Below, piece after piece: positions 12,784 through 24,650 of a DNA stretch of 64,000 nucleotides. The stretch's first letter is position 1. The number at the start of each line of letters is the position of its first letter. The notes under the pieces are model-generated. The model made no database searches. It saw nothing but the letters and a program-made list of their open reading frames with translations, and was not told where the DNA came from. The translations under genes and the position numbers were made by a program. The DNA is from Ceratothoa steindachneri (Eukaryota; Arthropoda; Malacostraca; Isopoda; Cymothoidae), in the NCBI GenBank assembly GCA_963969495.1, contig OZ018326.1, positions 176,427,056 through 176,491,055 on the forward strand, given 5' to 3'.

Positions 12784-13508
12784 TATGGCTTATATTAACT
12801 TGGTTATCTTACATAGAGATTATCATTGTTGGGTCATCTTAAAGATGGCTCATCATTCGCTGGGTCATCTTGCACATATCTTGTCTTTGCTCGTTCATTT
12901 TGGAAATGACTTATCCTTGCTGTGTCCTCTTATGGATGGCTTATGTTTCTTTGATAATCTTAGAGATGGCTCAGATTTTCTAGGGCATTTAAGCTATAAC
13001 TTATCTTTGCTCGATCACGTCTGAGATATTTATCTTCCCTGGGTCATACTATAGATGACTTCTCTTGTTTTAGCCATCTTAGAGATGGCTTATTTTTTCT
13101 GGTCATCTTGAAGATGCCCTCTCTTCGCTGGGTCATCTGAGTGATGGCTTATATCTGCTAACCCAATAAACAGATAACATATCTTTACTAGTAATAACTG
13201 AAATGACTTATCTTTGCTTTATATGCTATAGAAGGCTTATCTATACTCGGCATCTTAGAGATGGTGTATCGTTACTAGATCATCTTGGATAAGGTTTATC
13301 TTTGGTCTTTCATCTTACAGATCCGTTATTTTTGCTCGGTCATCTTGGATAAGTCATCTTAACACTGTCATTTTGTAAATGTTCTCTCTTCACTGGGTTC
13401 TCTTTGAGATCCCTTATTTTTGCCTGGATCATCTTAGAGATGGCTCATCTTTGCTCGCATATCTTGGAGATGGCTTATTTAGGTTGGTAAATTTAACTAT
13501 GACTTATA
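12784..13508. repeat. 30-bp minisatellite, about 24 degenerate copies
   Basis: The period is 30 bp, with units beginning ATGGCTTATCTTTGC and ending GTCATCTTAGAG. Copies such as those at 12844, 13084 and 13441 are close to consensus; central copies have 1-3 bp indels and many substitutions. Because the period is a multiple of three, open frames through it show a 10-residue periodicity, which is a by-product rather than a protein. Confidence 0.9.
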
Positions 13509-16500
13509 TGCTAGCCCAAAATGATATGCACTTACAAGTTGAAATATTAAACAGAGTTTCTGCTACCTTACTTCTGGAATCATAAACCCTTTTCTTAAAA
13601 CTTGCATTATCTTTTCTACTTCTCACTGATTTCAAAAGAACATGGAATAGAAGCTTTTATCCACAATGATTTGATTTTATTTACAATTAGTTTAGAAATA
13701 TCAGTTAATGAACGATCATTATTTGCGTTTGTTTAAAGAATCTGTTTCTCAAACAAATAGCATTTCATAATGTCTGAATAAGTCGGCAACACTTTTTCAC
13801 TTAAATCACAGTCTGGTTAATTTTTTTCTAAGTCGTTCCCACTTATAACACTTAGTTTTTTACTAATTATTCCTAGGTAATAAGGTAGAAATATTCAATA
13901 TCTATAATTTAAAGTTTTAAATATGTATTAGAGGATATAACTGAAGTTTACTAGGTATAAGACAGCGATGGAAATACTCGCCAGCACTATAATACTGCAA
14001 CTTTCTTCACTGTAGTGAAGCTGTAACTGATGGTTGTGATTGTTGACACCATGTCAATGGCGGCACCTGAAGATGTTGTCTTAACATGTTAAGATTTTAC
14101 ACACGGATTTTTGATTGTTTCACCAAATATATTACTGGTATTGCTTCGTTTTGTTATAAGGTATAAAGAAAATATGGACCGATGAAAACAAAATTACATG
14201 AAATATTGAATTTTGCAAATTTTGATGGCCCGGTGGCACCTAAATAAATTATATTATCTTAAAACCCCTTTTATCATAATATTATCCAAAAGGGTACCAT
14301 AAAATTACTATTGCAATTAATTTAAAAAAAAAAATGTTTCCCGCTCCACCCTATTGTACATCACTCTAATCAGAGCGACGTGAAACTTGCTCTGGACATA
14401 ATTTTTGTATTGGGCTCTTTGAACTTTCAATTAATTTTAATCATTTAAAAGCTTTCTTTCTGTTTATAAAAGAATAGAGCCAAACGGACCGTAAGTGCCT
14501 TTACTAGACAGTTTTTCTGGTTAGTTTCTTTAAGGAAGTGATAAACCAAAAGTAGGTTTAAAATTGTGGAAGATACAGAGAACAGGTATGCAAAAGAAGT
14601 ACAGGGGTTAATATGCACGGCTTTGTGCAATTTTGTTTAAATTTGCATCTTCATCAATAGATTTCTATAGTGAGTAAGGGAAGAAAGGGGACGAATAGGA
14701 AAAAAAATAATGAAAGATGATGATTCTTTAGGGAGAAGGAAAACAAAATGGTATGACGCGAATTTATTTCACAAGATTTCTTTAAATAAAATCTAGTACA
14801 GGCAGTGGTGAGTATGAATCACAACGTACAAATTTGCGTAAAAGAACGAAGAAAATGTGCTTCATATTGAAAACCTATGGCTGAGACAAAGATCGAGTTG
14901 GAAGAGCAATAACAGCTTCATCATACTTTCCAGTAGCGTGATCCTTATCCATCATATATCTTCCTGTAGCAACCAGGTAAGCCTAATATACCCAAAACTT
15001 ACATTCAAACTGGAACAAAAATGCGATTTAAAATCGTCGTATTGATACCTTTCACATTAATAAGTAGATTGGTAAAGCTAGAAGAAAACATTTTCATAAG
15101 ATGGATGAGGATTGCCCTGCATGTAATTCCACAACATTATAAAAGTAGCTTCCTTTTGCTACTCCACCTACTGATCACGTAGCTGATAATATAAGAAAAT
15201 TAACAGGAACGAAATGATGAGATTGCAAGAATACATTTAAAACATTGCTGCTAAAAGTCTTATTAAAGATTGCCATTGTTTAAGATATTACTGATTGACA
15301 TTATTATTCAGCTAATTTTTTCAGTGAATTTTGAATAAAGTTTATTCATACCTCATCTCGCTTAAATCAATACCACAAACTATACACTGTCAATATTACT
15401 CGCCTTGACATACTTTGCTGCATGCAAAGTTCACACGGTAAAGATTTCATTAAATGATGTAGAAATCAATTTTGCAGAAGCTCCTTAATTTTCTTTCTTT
15501 ATATTTTTTCATTTTTAAATTTGAGGAGAACAAAAGACAGAACTTTATTTTATATTTAAATTAGTGGTATTCAATTATTTTATATTTAAAATGTATCAAA
15601 AGGAAGAGGAGCTGTTACGAGAAATACACAATATTTAGAACAATGCAATTACTTTTAATACGTTTATTTGAAATAAATAAACGAATTCTAATAATTTTCA
15701 CCTTTTTTGACTTTTCAAATTTTTCAAACAATCATGTAAACTTCACGGATTACATAGTAGTTATTCTTTTGCCTTAACTACTCAAAAGGGGAACTTTGGG
15801 GAGAGATATGTACCTTAATTTAGGTAAAGACAAAGGTGTATAGGATGTACGATACAAGTATATCATTTAACAAATATATTTATGCATTGGAAAAGCGGGG
15901 TTTTTTTAACATGAGGCCAAATTCCTTTTAAAAAATATTTTGGAATGTTTGGGATTAAGGAGTGACTCTAAATAAAAAATCCCGAGTATTATTTAGAGTC
16001 AAATTTGAACTTTTATCTCCTCACTTATGAATAGATAAACTGAAATTCGTTGTAACTAAGTTTGCTTCCCGAAATCCATCTTGCAGCTATTTTAGCCTAC
16101 AAACAAGCAGCTTTAAAGCATGACTGACTAAGTACTCAATTAACTCATATAATTCACAGTTAAATAATCGCTTAATTGGGACTATGTGATTTGATCGGGT
16201 TTTACTTTTAAAAACAGAATTACAGCGATTATTTTAGCTATAAATTGAAGATTATTTTATAAATAACTTCACAAAGCCTGCGTGCTTGATTTCTAAGCCT
16301 TTCGCAAAAAGAATTTGGTAATAATGATTGATATGTGTGTTATTGTATGTGAATGAACTGTTTGTTATGTATTCTTTCAGAAACCTCTTACAAAAGCATA
16401 CTAGTAAATATGCCTTTGTTCGTTTTCCTTTAGTTTCACATATAACAATATAAACAAAGCGAGAGAGTGGTAGAGAGTAGCAGCAGGACATCACTTCTTT

Positions 16501-18759
16501 CGGAACCATCTACAACCAAACAAATTCAGCCACGAAAGGTAGCACACCACCTAAAATTTGGGAGCTTTCCTGATTAGCTCGGGTGACAAGAAGTAATCGT
16601 TGCTTCTATTATTATTTTAAAATAATTATTATTTGATGCTTTTACGACAAAAATTCCTCATTTCATCTTGGGTCTTTCTCCTAATGGACCTACAATTTAA
16701 AGAGTGATCAGACCTAAAGTCGGCTCCGCGACATGACAACCGCAGAATAATTTGATGAACAAATAATTAATCTTTTAGAAGCTCCAACATTTACACTGAG
16801 TTATTTGTCGATGATGATTCAAATTAGGGTGTAAATATGCTTAAAACCTGGCTCGATAACTATCTCACCCGACAAAATATTGATGGTGAAGTAATACATA
16901 TTCTTAAACATGTACACAACTGACTTTTGGCGCTTACATAACTAGTCAGATCCGTGTACCTCTTAAGCATGTAATCTCTATGAGAATAATCAAATAATAA
17001 TACTTGACCTTGATCTTGTTTAAAAAACCGTGAAAAATACATTAATTAACGTTATTAAATGTACTCATCATCATTCTTAACTCTATAATTTAACTTGGTG
17101 AATTTTTGAAATTTTTGAAAATGTTTTTTTGCTTAGTGGACAAGTAACCTTTCATGTTTTTGAGTTTAAGTTTATTTGAAACTTTTATTCACAGGGCTGT
17201 TTTGGGGATGTTTCGAGCTTTTATCAAAGTTCTCTCTAAGAGGTCCCAAAAAATAAATATAATTATCGAATGATTTGGAATGAAAAAACATACAAATCGT
17301 CAAGTTCAAAAAATGTATAAAAATTAGGGCTTTGGCGCTTTTTTACTATCATTTCGTATATAAAACAAAGTTAGATGAAAAAAGAGATCTGACGAAGGTT
17401 TTTTTTATGTATCAAATTGGGTCAAATAACTTTAAAAAAAGGTTTCAGGGTGTCTATGTTGAAAAAAGTGTTTGGAAAATTCTCAACTATATATAAATCT
17501 TCAAAGGATAAAGACAATATAATAAAAGGTGAAATAACTTTAAAATTTTTTTTCAGAGTATCTATGATGAAATATGTGTTCAGGGTGTTAAAATGAAGAG
17601 TCTATAAAGGGGATAATAAGAGCGGTTTAGAATAGCAAATTGGCCGTAGGCCACACGCCGAATGAGTGCCTGTGGAACCAAGTTATTTCTGTAAGAAAGA
17701 ATACGAAGTATGGCTTGTCACTAACTCTATAATTTAAGAAAGGGATTTTTGAGTATTTGAATAATAAGAAAAAACTTATCAAAGTTATTCTAATAATTCT
17801 TTACTAATATAAAAAAATGGTAAAGTTTCGAAATAAATATAAGTATCGAAGTTTTGTGAATTTTTAAAACCCAAAGAATTACAAATAATGAAGTTCAGAA
17901 AATTTATTTTGATATCTTCTTCTCTAACTATATTTTATTAATGCGATATTTTGAAAGGGGGGAAATTTAGTTTACAGTTCCTTTTTAAAATTATTATAAT
18001 TGGCGAAGTTCATAAAATTTATAAAACTTTAACCTTGGCTGCTTTTTTTTAGATTTTAAATTTTAATCTTAGTCGCGAAGCCATTGACTGGTTTTCTTAT
18101 ATGACTGTAGTTTAATTTATGTGACTCTCAGGATATACCCAATAAGTGTACATAAATGTGATGCTTCCTTTTTAACCGAATTTCTCCTTCGCTTGGTGAA
18201 TCATATGACCTTAATAGTGGCTTTGGATAAGGGAGTAAGGAGGATGGTTGCTTATTCCCTTGCTGATGTACAGATGTTACATGAACCTAATTTGAGTTTA
18301 ATTTTAAGCTCGAATTAAAAGCAAAGTGGCAACGATGCCGTATCAGGCGTTATTTTTTGTAGGGAGATTGTTGAAGAAAGTGAAATTGTGTAAAAGATGG
18401 ATATTCGCTACTCTTCCTGCCAGCAGTAGACCTGAGAAAGGCAAACTGCCCTTCTAAAGGAAAATTAAAGAAGAGAAAGATGGGGATGGAGGTAGAAGGA
18501 GGAAATGGTGGGAATTATGCGCATATTTTAAAACTATAACCCCAACAACATTCAAGGTGGAAGAGTGAAACAGCCCCTCCCCAATTTCCTCTTCCGACCA
18601 GTGAATGAAAGGACGAGAGCTGGTCGGCGACTAGCTTACAATATTAGTGGTCGAGCAAGAAAATAGGAGAGAAGAAGCTTGAAGGTAGAAGTCAAACCTT
18701 CCTGAAACATTGGCGTCGGGTGAGTTGGGTGGGCACTATGAGGTACTAGTTCATCAGTT
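13509..18759. other. No gene recognised (contains one diverged repeat pair)
   Basis: Long AT-rich stretch with scattered short frames on both strands and no recognisable family. The only structure I can support is the repeat pair listed separately at 17070-17940. Confidence 0.5.
17070..17940 (+). repeat. Two diverged direct copies of an AT-rich repeat
   Basis: The segments starting at 17077 and 17727 both begin ACTCTATAATTTAA. They then share, in order, CTTTTATCAAAGTT / CTTATCAAAGTT, AAATAAATATAA near a TATCGAA, and AAGTTCARAAAATTTAT-like blocks ending at about 17315 and 17910. A third, shorter resemblance to the last block lies at about 18000-18030. Similarity is patchy, so this is an old dispersed or tandem family. 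Confidence 0.4.
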
Positions 18760-19217
18760 ATCTCCCATTCTCTCTCCCCTTGTTTCTATCTTACTAGTTC
18801 TCCCTATCTCCCTCTCCCATTTTCCTCTATTATGCTATCCCTCCACCTTTCCCTCTTTCGTCATATCATTCTCCTCCACTCATTTTGTCTTTCCTCCTTT
18901 CATTCTACAAGTCTCATTCTCCCCTTCTTCTTCCACTACCTTTCTCTCCATCTCTCACTTCTCCTTTATCACTCTACCCTGTCCATTCCTAAATCTCTCA
19001 CCACTTTCCCCTATTTCTTCCCTCACGCTCCCTGTCTATCTTTCTATCTCCTTCTATCTCCCCCTCTCTCTCCCTGCATCTCTCATATCTCCCTCTCGCT
19101 CTCTCCCACTCCCTCTCTTTTTCTAACTCCCTCTTTCTTTCCCTCTTTTTGTACTATCCCTATCTCCCCCCACCCTCCTCTCTCTCTTCCTTCCTTCCTC
19201 CTTCCTCCCGCCCCCTT
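18760..19217 (+). repeat. Polypyrimidine (C/T) tract of about 450 nt
   Basis: The plus strand is overwhelmingly C and T (blocks of CTCCCTCTC, TTCCTTCC, CCCCCACCC) with few purines, so the minus strand is purine-rich. It is not a simple repeat of one unit. The two long overlapping plus-strand frames here (rich in Ser, Pro, Leu, Phe) are composition artefacts. Immediately downstream, 19221-19245 reads like a 3' splice site (T-rich run, then TTTTTTTCAG), but no exon can be supported. Confidence 0.85.
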
Positions 19218-20668
19218 GTTGCCTTACTTCTATTATTTTTTTCAGGCTGTGGCTTCAATTTTGAGATTTCTTTTATCTATAGCTCATCAAACTCTAAAAT
19301 CAACTTTTAAGTTTTTTTCGTTTATACTCAATTGAATGTTTGTCTCTCGTCTACAACAGAAGGCTTTTTTAACTAGGAAATGTAGCCAATGAAATGAGTC
19401 AATTACAGTATAGTTTAAAATGCTCGGTCGAATCCTGGACGAAGATAAATCTGCCGCCCTTCAATCTCGGCTAATTTGCAAGGTTTTCGCTCCGTTCAGG
19501 AGCCAAACATCAACTTTTCAGAGGCTTTCATTTTAATTTCGTCCATTTCCACAAAGTTTTGACCTATCGTCCCAGTTGCTTCTCAAAATGATTGATTCAT
19601 CATGACGTTAGACACGATCTTAATGAATAGCTTTTGAAAATCTTTCAGAATTCTGTGCTAGAAAGAGGAAATGGGAAAATTGTTGAGGGTATTTTTTTTT
19701 TTCCTTGACCCAAGCGAAGCTTTCAGGATCTAATTAGAAAGGCTAAAGAAGTTAACTCACCTAAAAACAAAAATTAAGTGTAAAAAGATTTAAAATGTCA
19801 AGTTTTAAGTGAGGTTACGTGATATTGATTTTTTCTACTGCAAAAACGATTTGATGAATTGGATTTTCTTTACTGTCAATTCGGGATTAGGGGATTATGA
19901 ATGGAATGATGAATAGCAAAAGCTGATTATTATGTCCATCCGACGTTTTTTCTAATCTTGCCTTTGTTAATTTTACTCCCCAATAACAAGTTTTGCTAAA
20001 CATTCTTATGATGTCCCTGATTAATCCAATTTATTTTTTTTCAAGTTGAAACCATTGTTCTTTACGAATCCTAAGGGGCTAGATGTTTGTTTTCATAGCA
20101 ACGTTAACAATCTAAAACTTGTTTTTCTATAAGGAACTGTGGCTATTACCTAAAGAACTAACAAACGGAGAATTGTCCCCTCTTTCACAAATGCTGTATA
20201 CTTTCCGGTCATTTTAAAGAAGTAACTATATGTATGATTCTTAAGTACATATGAAAAAGTAATTAAATTCCAAAATTAATATTTGGCAAAACATTGGATA
20301 ACTGGTAAAAAGCAGAAGTTGAAAGGGATATATAGACATAACAAAGATTGATTATGGCCAAAATAAAGCATGATCTCCTCGTGAGAAAGGAGGTCAAGAC
20401 TGGGATTAATTGAATTATCAGGAAACTTGTTATCGTAGAAAGAAAATAAATTTGGTTCGTGATGGTCATGGATTATTTGGAACTGTGGTGATCGTTAATC
20501 AGTGGACTTTTACCAACTCTAATTGTGATTAGTTATGTAGTTAAGCCCCAAATCTATTGATATTCTCGCCACCTTCCCTAATTTTTAAGGATAAGTTTAG
20601 ATATTTGACAACATACCTTTACCAAAAGGAATTCCCTCTCCTAGTAAATATATCTGCTGATGGAAACG

Positions 20669-20669
<1 letters not shown>
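19218..20669. other. No gene recognised
   Basis: AT-rich. Short frames only; none resembles a known family. Confidence 0.5.
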
Positions 20670-20886
<217 letters not shown>

Positions 20887-22499
20887 TGGTTGTAGCACGT
20901 AGAGAAAAAGAAAGATTGATTGGAGCTAAGTATCGTAACTTCGTTATCTTAATAACATTTTCAAACTCACAATGGTTTATGAAATTGAGAGACACTTTAT
21001 TTATACAGAGCAAATTTTTCCCCATAAGGTCAGATTTTGTTATGACCTTTGATATGTTTGATGAATGCTAGGACTGGATCTAAAGAAACAAACCGGAGCT
21101 ATTATTTACATTTCTCTCCTTTGTGTTGGAAATTAGGAAAGATTCAAAGATATTTCTGCTAATAAAATCTTTTATATGCATTATTGTATCTGCCTTTGAC
21201 CAGTTAATCTGGTGACCTATCTTAATCTTGTGGACGGCCAAAGTATAATTTCTATATCCTCTAGATACTGCATTTTTATGTTGCCTAATTCTTACATAGA
21301 TATTTTTAGAAGTTAAACTATATAGAATAAATTACAATCTAAACAGGTTATACTATATATTACATTATTATCGTTCCTCTGGCTGTTTAATTAACATATT
21401 TTTTAATGTAGAATTTTATTTAAAAGTTACATTTATATCAATTTGTTTTAACATTGGTACTTCATACATGAAATTATCATGCTAAGATAAAAGTTATATG
21501 TTGTGTAAAGGTTCTGTTTTCCCTAACTAAAACATTCTATAGCCGCAAGTTAGGGAAAACAGAACCTTTACACAAACACTTCACGTTTAGCTTAACATGA
21601 TATTTTTTTGTATGTAGTACTAATGTTGAATCTTAAAACAACTCGATATAAATAATAATTAATACGTTGATTATATCCAAATAAATAAACAAAAAATAAC
21701 ACTATTACGTTCAGCTCTTCTCTCATTGTATTTTGTGTTGGTTTAAATTAACAATGATTAATTTTCTAGTTTGCCCAAAGTCGCACCTATGAAAAAATTA
21801 ACAAATTACAAAAAAAACCCTCCTTAGCTTTTTATAATTAGAATGGAACAGCCTTTTTTATATGATTTTATGGTAATTAAATACGAATGAAATATTTAAC
21901 CATTTCAGTGGAATGGAAAGAAGGGAAAAGGGATCATAGGATGATATAAACCGAAAATTTTTAAAATTATATTTGGGAGGGGTTAAAGTTCTATAGGACT
22001 TATTTTTGGCCGAGTATAATCAGGTAGCGATAAATTTATGTTAATAACAGAGGCTGTGGCCTATTTATAAAGATCTTGGACTACTCAATAAATGCAGAGC
22101 TGACGACCTGCAGGCCTCAAAGAAACATCAAAGTGAATACATAACGTTTGAATTTGCTACTGTGACTAGAATAAAAGTGAATATAAGAACAAGAGTTGGT
22201 AGGCTTGCGTTACACTTGAAAATTAAAGCATGAGAGAGTTTGGTAAAAAAATAAAATCGAGAAATTGGCTGAATATTATTTTCAAGTTCAAGAGTAAATT
22301 TTTGGAGGAAATAAAAACCCATTGACCAAAAGGAAATGTATAACAAAGATGCGACAAGCATTTCCTGTTACATAGATAAAACTTAGATATGTAAGTAATT
22401 CGACATACATACCTTTCGGTAACTACGCCTTAGGGGTGGACAACATTGAATGCGAGTAATGAAGCTCATCCAACGGACGATTCAAGGCCGTGCCCCTTA
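20887..22499. other. No gene recognised apart from a long inverted repeat
   Basis: AT-rich sequence around the hairpin at 21471-21606. A 77-residue minus-strand frame at 22128-22361 has hydrophobic stretches but no family resemblance. Confidence 0.45.
21471..21606. repeat. Long inverted repeat with perfect 28-bp inner stem and 19-nt loop
   Basis: The arm 21501-21528 (begins TTGTGTAAAGG, ends TTTCCCTAACT) is the exact reverse complement of 21548-21575; the loop is 21529-21547. Outside this, 21471-21500 and 21576-21606 are imperfect complements of each other (ATCATGCTAAG against CTTAACATGAT), so the whole stem is close to 60 bp, perfect near the loop and decayed at its base. Candidates are a small foldback/MITE element, a recent inverted duplication, or a transcribed hairpin RNA. 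No transposase-type terminus or target duplication was evident. Confidence 0.93.
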
Positions 22500-22822
22500 T
22501 AAAATAAGCATATATATATATATATAGTTGGAGTAGCTCAGTTAGGATTATTTTATTATTAAGATAATTAGATTACTGTCATTAAGAAGACTATCTCGTT
22601 CACGTTCCTTCTTTTAAAATTCACCAAGTCTTGTTGCTTTAGAATTCAATACTTCGCTTTTGATCTATATATAGAATAATATATTTTTTTACAACGTCCT
22701 CTTTTATCGCGATTTACCCTGAAAGCTTCGATAAGCAGAGCCAAAATAAGAACACAGTGAAGAAATGATCTTTGGCGTCAGATACTTAATTCACCTTCAT
22801 ATAAGTTGGGTAACCCAATAAA
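22500..22822 (+). promoter_or_regulatory. Possible remnant of the 5' LTR of the gypsy relic that follows
   Basis: TATAAAATAAG near 22500, then an AT-rich leader and, just before gag, AATAAATTGGT and CCCCGAC. This matches the layout (TATA box, leader, ATTGG-type primer site) of the better preserved LTR at 55473. No second LTR for this copy is present, so this is an inference from architecture only. Confidence 0.25.
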
Positions 22823-22931
22823 TTGGTAAGTAATACCAACCCCGACAAACTGGTGCCTCTATGAACTTAAATCCCAACACCTATAAAATGGAGACCTTTC
22901 GTTTCGATCGGACAGTGATGGTGTAGAGGAA

Positions 22932-23560
22932 ATGGACGTAATACGGCAAGGTGAGAAAGAACAAGGTGAACATAACTTCGTGAACACTGTCAAAATCAAG
23001 CCGTCCCTCTTTAATGAAACACCAGTCCAGGTTAGTTCAAAATTGTGGATGCCCAATATCACATCTCCGGAATTAAAAAAGAGGAGACAGATTTTCCACG
23101 TATTAGCGTCACCTCTTACTGAGACCGTCGATCGTCATCCGGCGGCCATTTTATCGGACAAAAATTATCCTCTTTTGAGGGTGGAAGTGATTGAACTTTA
23201 CTTGACGACCAAATCTGAGGTTTTCGAGAAGATTAGCGCATCCACTACGCTCACAGGCCGATCCTCGACCAATCTGGAACAACTTCGAATGAAAATCTTG
23301 CAGGTGAATATTGGTGAAGAACTTGTGAGGCACAAATTCTTTCAGTCTCTACCTGCTATTATCGCAACCATAATTGCCAGTCAGAAAGAACTTCCCCCCT
23401 GGTAGAATTTGAAAAACTGGTTGATGAACTGATGACATTTGGCATTACGCAGTGCCTTAATATAAATACTAGTAGTTAGTCGATAGGTCGCAGTGCTGTT
23501 TCCATGTCCAACGAGTTTATGCCGTATAAAAATAAAGATACCATTGATAAGTATATAAAT
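22932..23560 (+). pseudogene. gag of a gypsy-like LTR retrotransposon
   Basis: The frame 22932-23405 (157 residues) contains IFHVLASPLTETVDRHPAAI, then LLRVEVIELYLTTKSEVFEK, LTGRSSTNLEQLRMKIL and GEELVRHKFFQSLPAIIATI: the capsid-type core of arthropod gypsy gag. The same landmarks occur in the copy at 56546 (FYQVLASLPPETVNR; LVRHKFVQSLPPSIAPVIAA). It ends prematurely by a frameshift; the continuation in the next frame reads VDELMTFGITQCLN. The capsid packages element RNA in the cytoplasm. The ATG at 22932 is simply the first in frame and the true start may be upstream. Confidence 0.8.
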
Positions 23561-23699
23561 AACTTGGCGATAAGTGCGCGGTCGGTGCCAAAATGTGCGT
23601 ATCCTAATGGGAATTGTCCCAGTTATATGTAAACAAATTGTCATTGCAGTGCGCATAATGTACCAGGGGGATTGGGACCCTTCCTGAAGAAACGAAAGT

Positions 23700-24470
23700 C
23701 CTGTAGTTTGTCGCTCACATGTATTTATGATGCAAACGCAAAATTCTGCAAACCATAGTGCAGGTGGTACAAGAGAGAAGAGGTCAAGATGCAGCCTTCC
23801 TGCAAGCAATTTTCGCCAGCCCCAGCAGACAACTAGGCGGGCATGCCATTGCAAGCACTGCCACTGGCATGCTGTCTGTTTTCACCGTCGCTCCTGAGTG
23901 TTTTTACAATAAATGTGATTTCTAATCGACACGGGATGAGTGTATCGATAATTCCGGCTAAATTGGTGAAATCAGGAGAATTGCGCGAATCTAGTAGAAA
24001 TATTTCAACGGTTAATGGCGGGAAAATAAAAGTGTACAGCAAGGTTCACACGGATATAGTGATCCCCTGTCTTTGCGGTACATTTAGGTGGTCATCTGTA
24101 GTCGCGGTTACCACTTCGCCGTTATTATGTATTGACGTTTTGGGGCATTATAATATTTTAGTATATTCTGCACGCGGAATACTAATAGACAAACAAAATA
24201 CACTTGTATCGGAAGTGAGATAATCTGGTATCTGGACCTTCTGCTAAACTCTTAGTTATCAATGAACTTCACCAGCTATCGCCCCATTGTAGAGCCCTAT
24301 TGTAAAAGTATTAAGCATTGCATGGATTCGCAACGACGCAGTCCTCTTCGCCATCACCGAACACAGTGACGTATACGATTAAAACTGGTAGTGTTCCACC
24401 GACATTCATAAGGCCGAAACCTCTTTCACTAGACAAACTATGGGATGACAAAGCTCCTACTTCGCCGTCC
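23700..24470 (+). pseudogene. Zinc knuckle, retropepsin and pre-RT linker of the same gypsy element
   Basis: After gag come YDANAKFCKPWCRW (the CxxxC knuckle typical of these elements), a frame change, then the aspartic protease. LIDTG is encoded at about 23922-23937, and a one-base shift leads to SVSIIPAKLVKSGELRESS and NISTVNGGKIKVYSK (the frame 23843-24223), which lines up with SVSIVPAKLLRLGQVRESR in the 57.5-kb copy. A linker with TIKTGSVPPTFIRPKPLSLD (about 24378-24440) marks the approach to RT, but the sequence stops there. RT, RNase H and integrase are absent, so this is a 3'-truncated relic that cannot mature or transpose. Confidence 0.75.
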
Positions 24471-24486
24471 CCGGTTTTCAATACTT

Positions 24487-24650
24487 ATGTCGTTCAATAC
24501 TTATGTGGAATTAAGAACCTGGTTAGACGAATTCTTCGAGTCAAATCCAGAGATTTTTATGGCAGAGGCTTCGAAAAACTAGTTGAACGTTGGGAAGAAG
24601 TCGTAAATAACAACGGAGAATACATTATTGATTTAATCGCATATTGTTAA
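24487..24650 (+). pseudogene. C-terminal fragment of a mariner transposase
   Basis: Two adjacent plus-strand frames give LRTWLDEFFESNPEIF and, after a frameshift, FYGRGFEKLVERWEEVVNNN then GEYIID: the conserved end of a mariner transposase (WLDEFF ... GIEKL..RW..VV...G.YI). Only about the last 45 residues remain of roughly 340. It abuts the gypsy relic. A 14-bp direct repeat, TTCAATACTTATGT, at 24477-24490 and 24493-24506 marks the joint. The continuous frame 24318-24650 is therefore an accidental fusion of two transposon fragments. Confidence 0.8.

Noticed and set aside
12779..13024. 81-residue frame with 10-residue repeats
   Set aside because: The periodicity follows the 30-bp minisatellite. 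Copies have frame-changing indels and there is no sign of coding constraint.
18710..19335. Two overlapping 138- and 167-residue Ser/Pro/Leu/Phe-rich frames
   Set aside because: Produced by the polypyrimidine tract, which has few stop codons in any plus frame. No domain or conserved motif.
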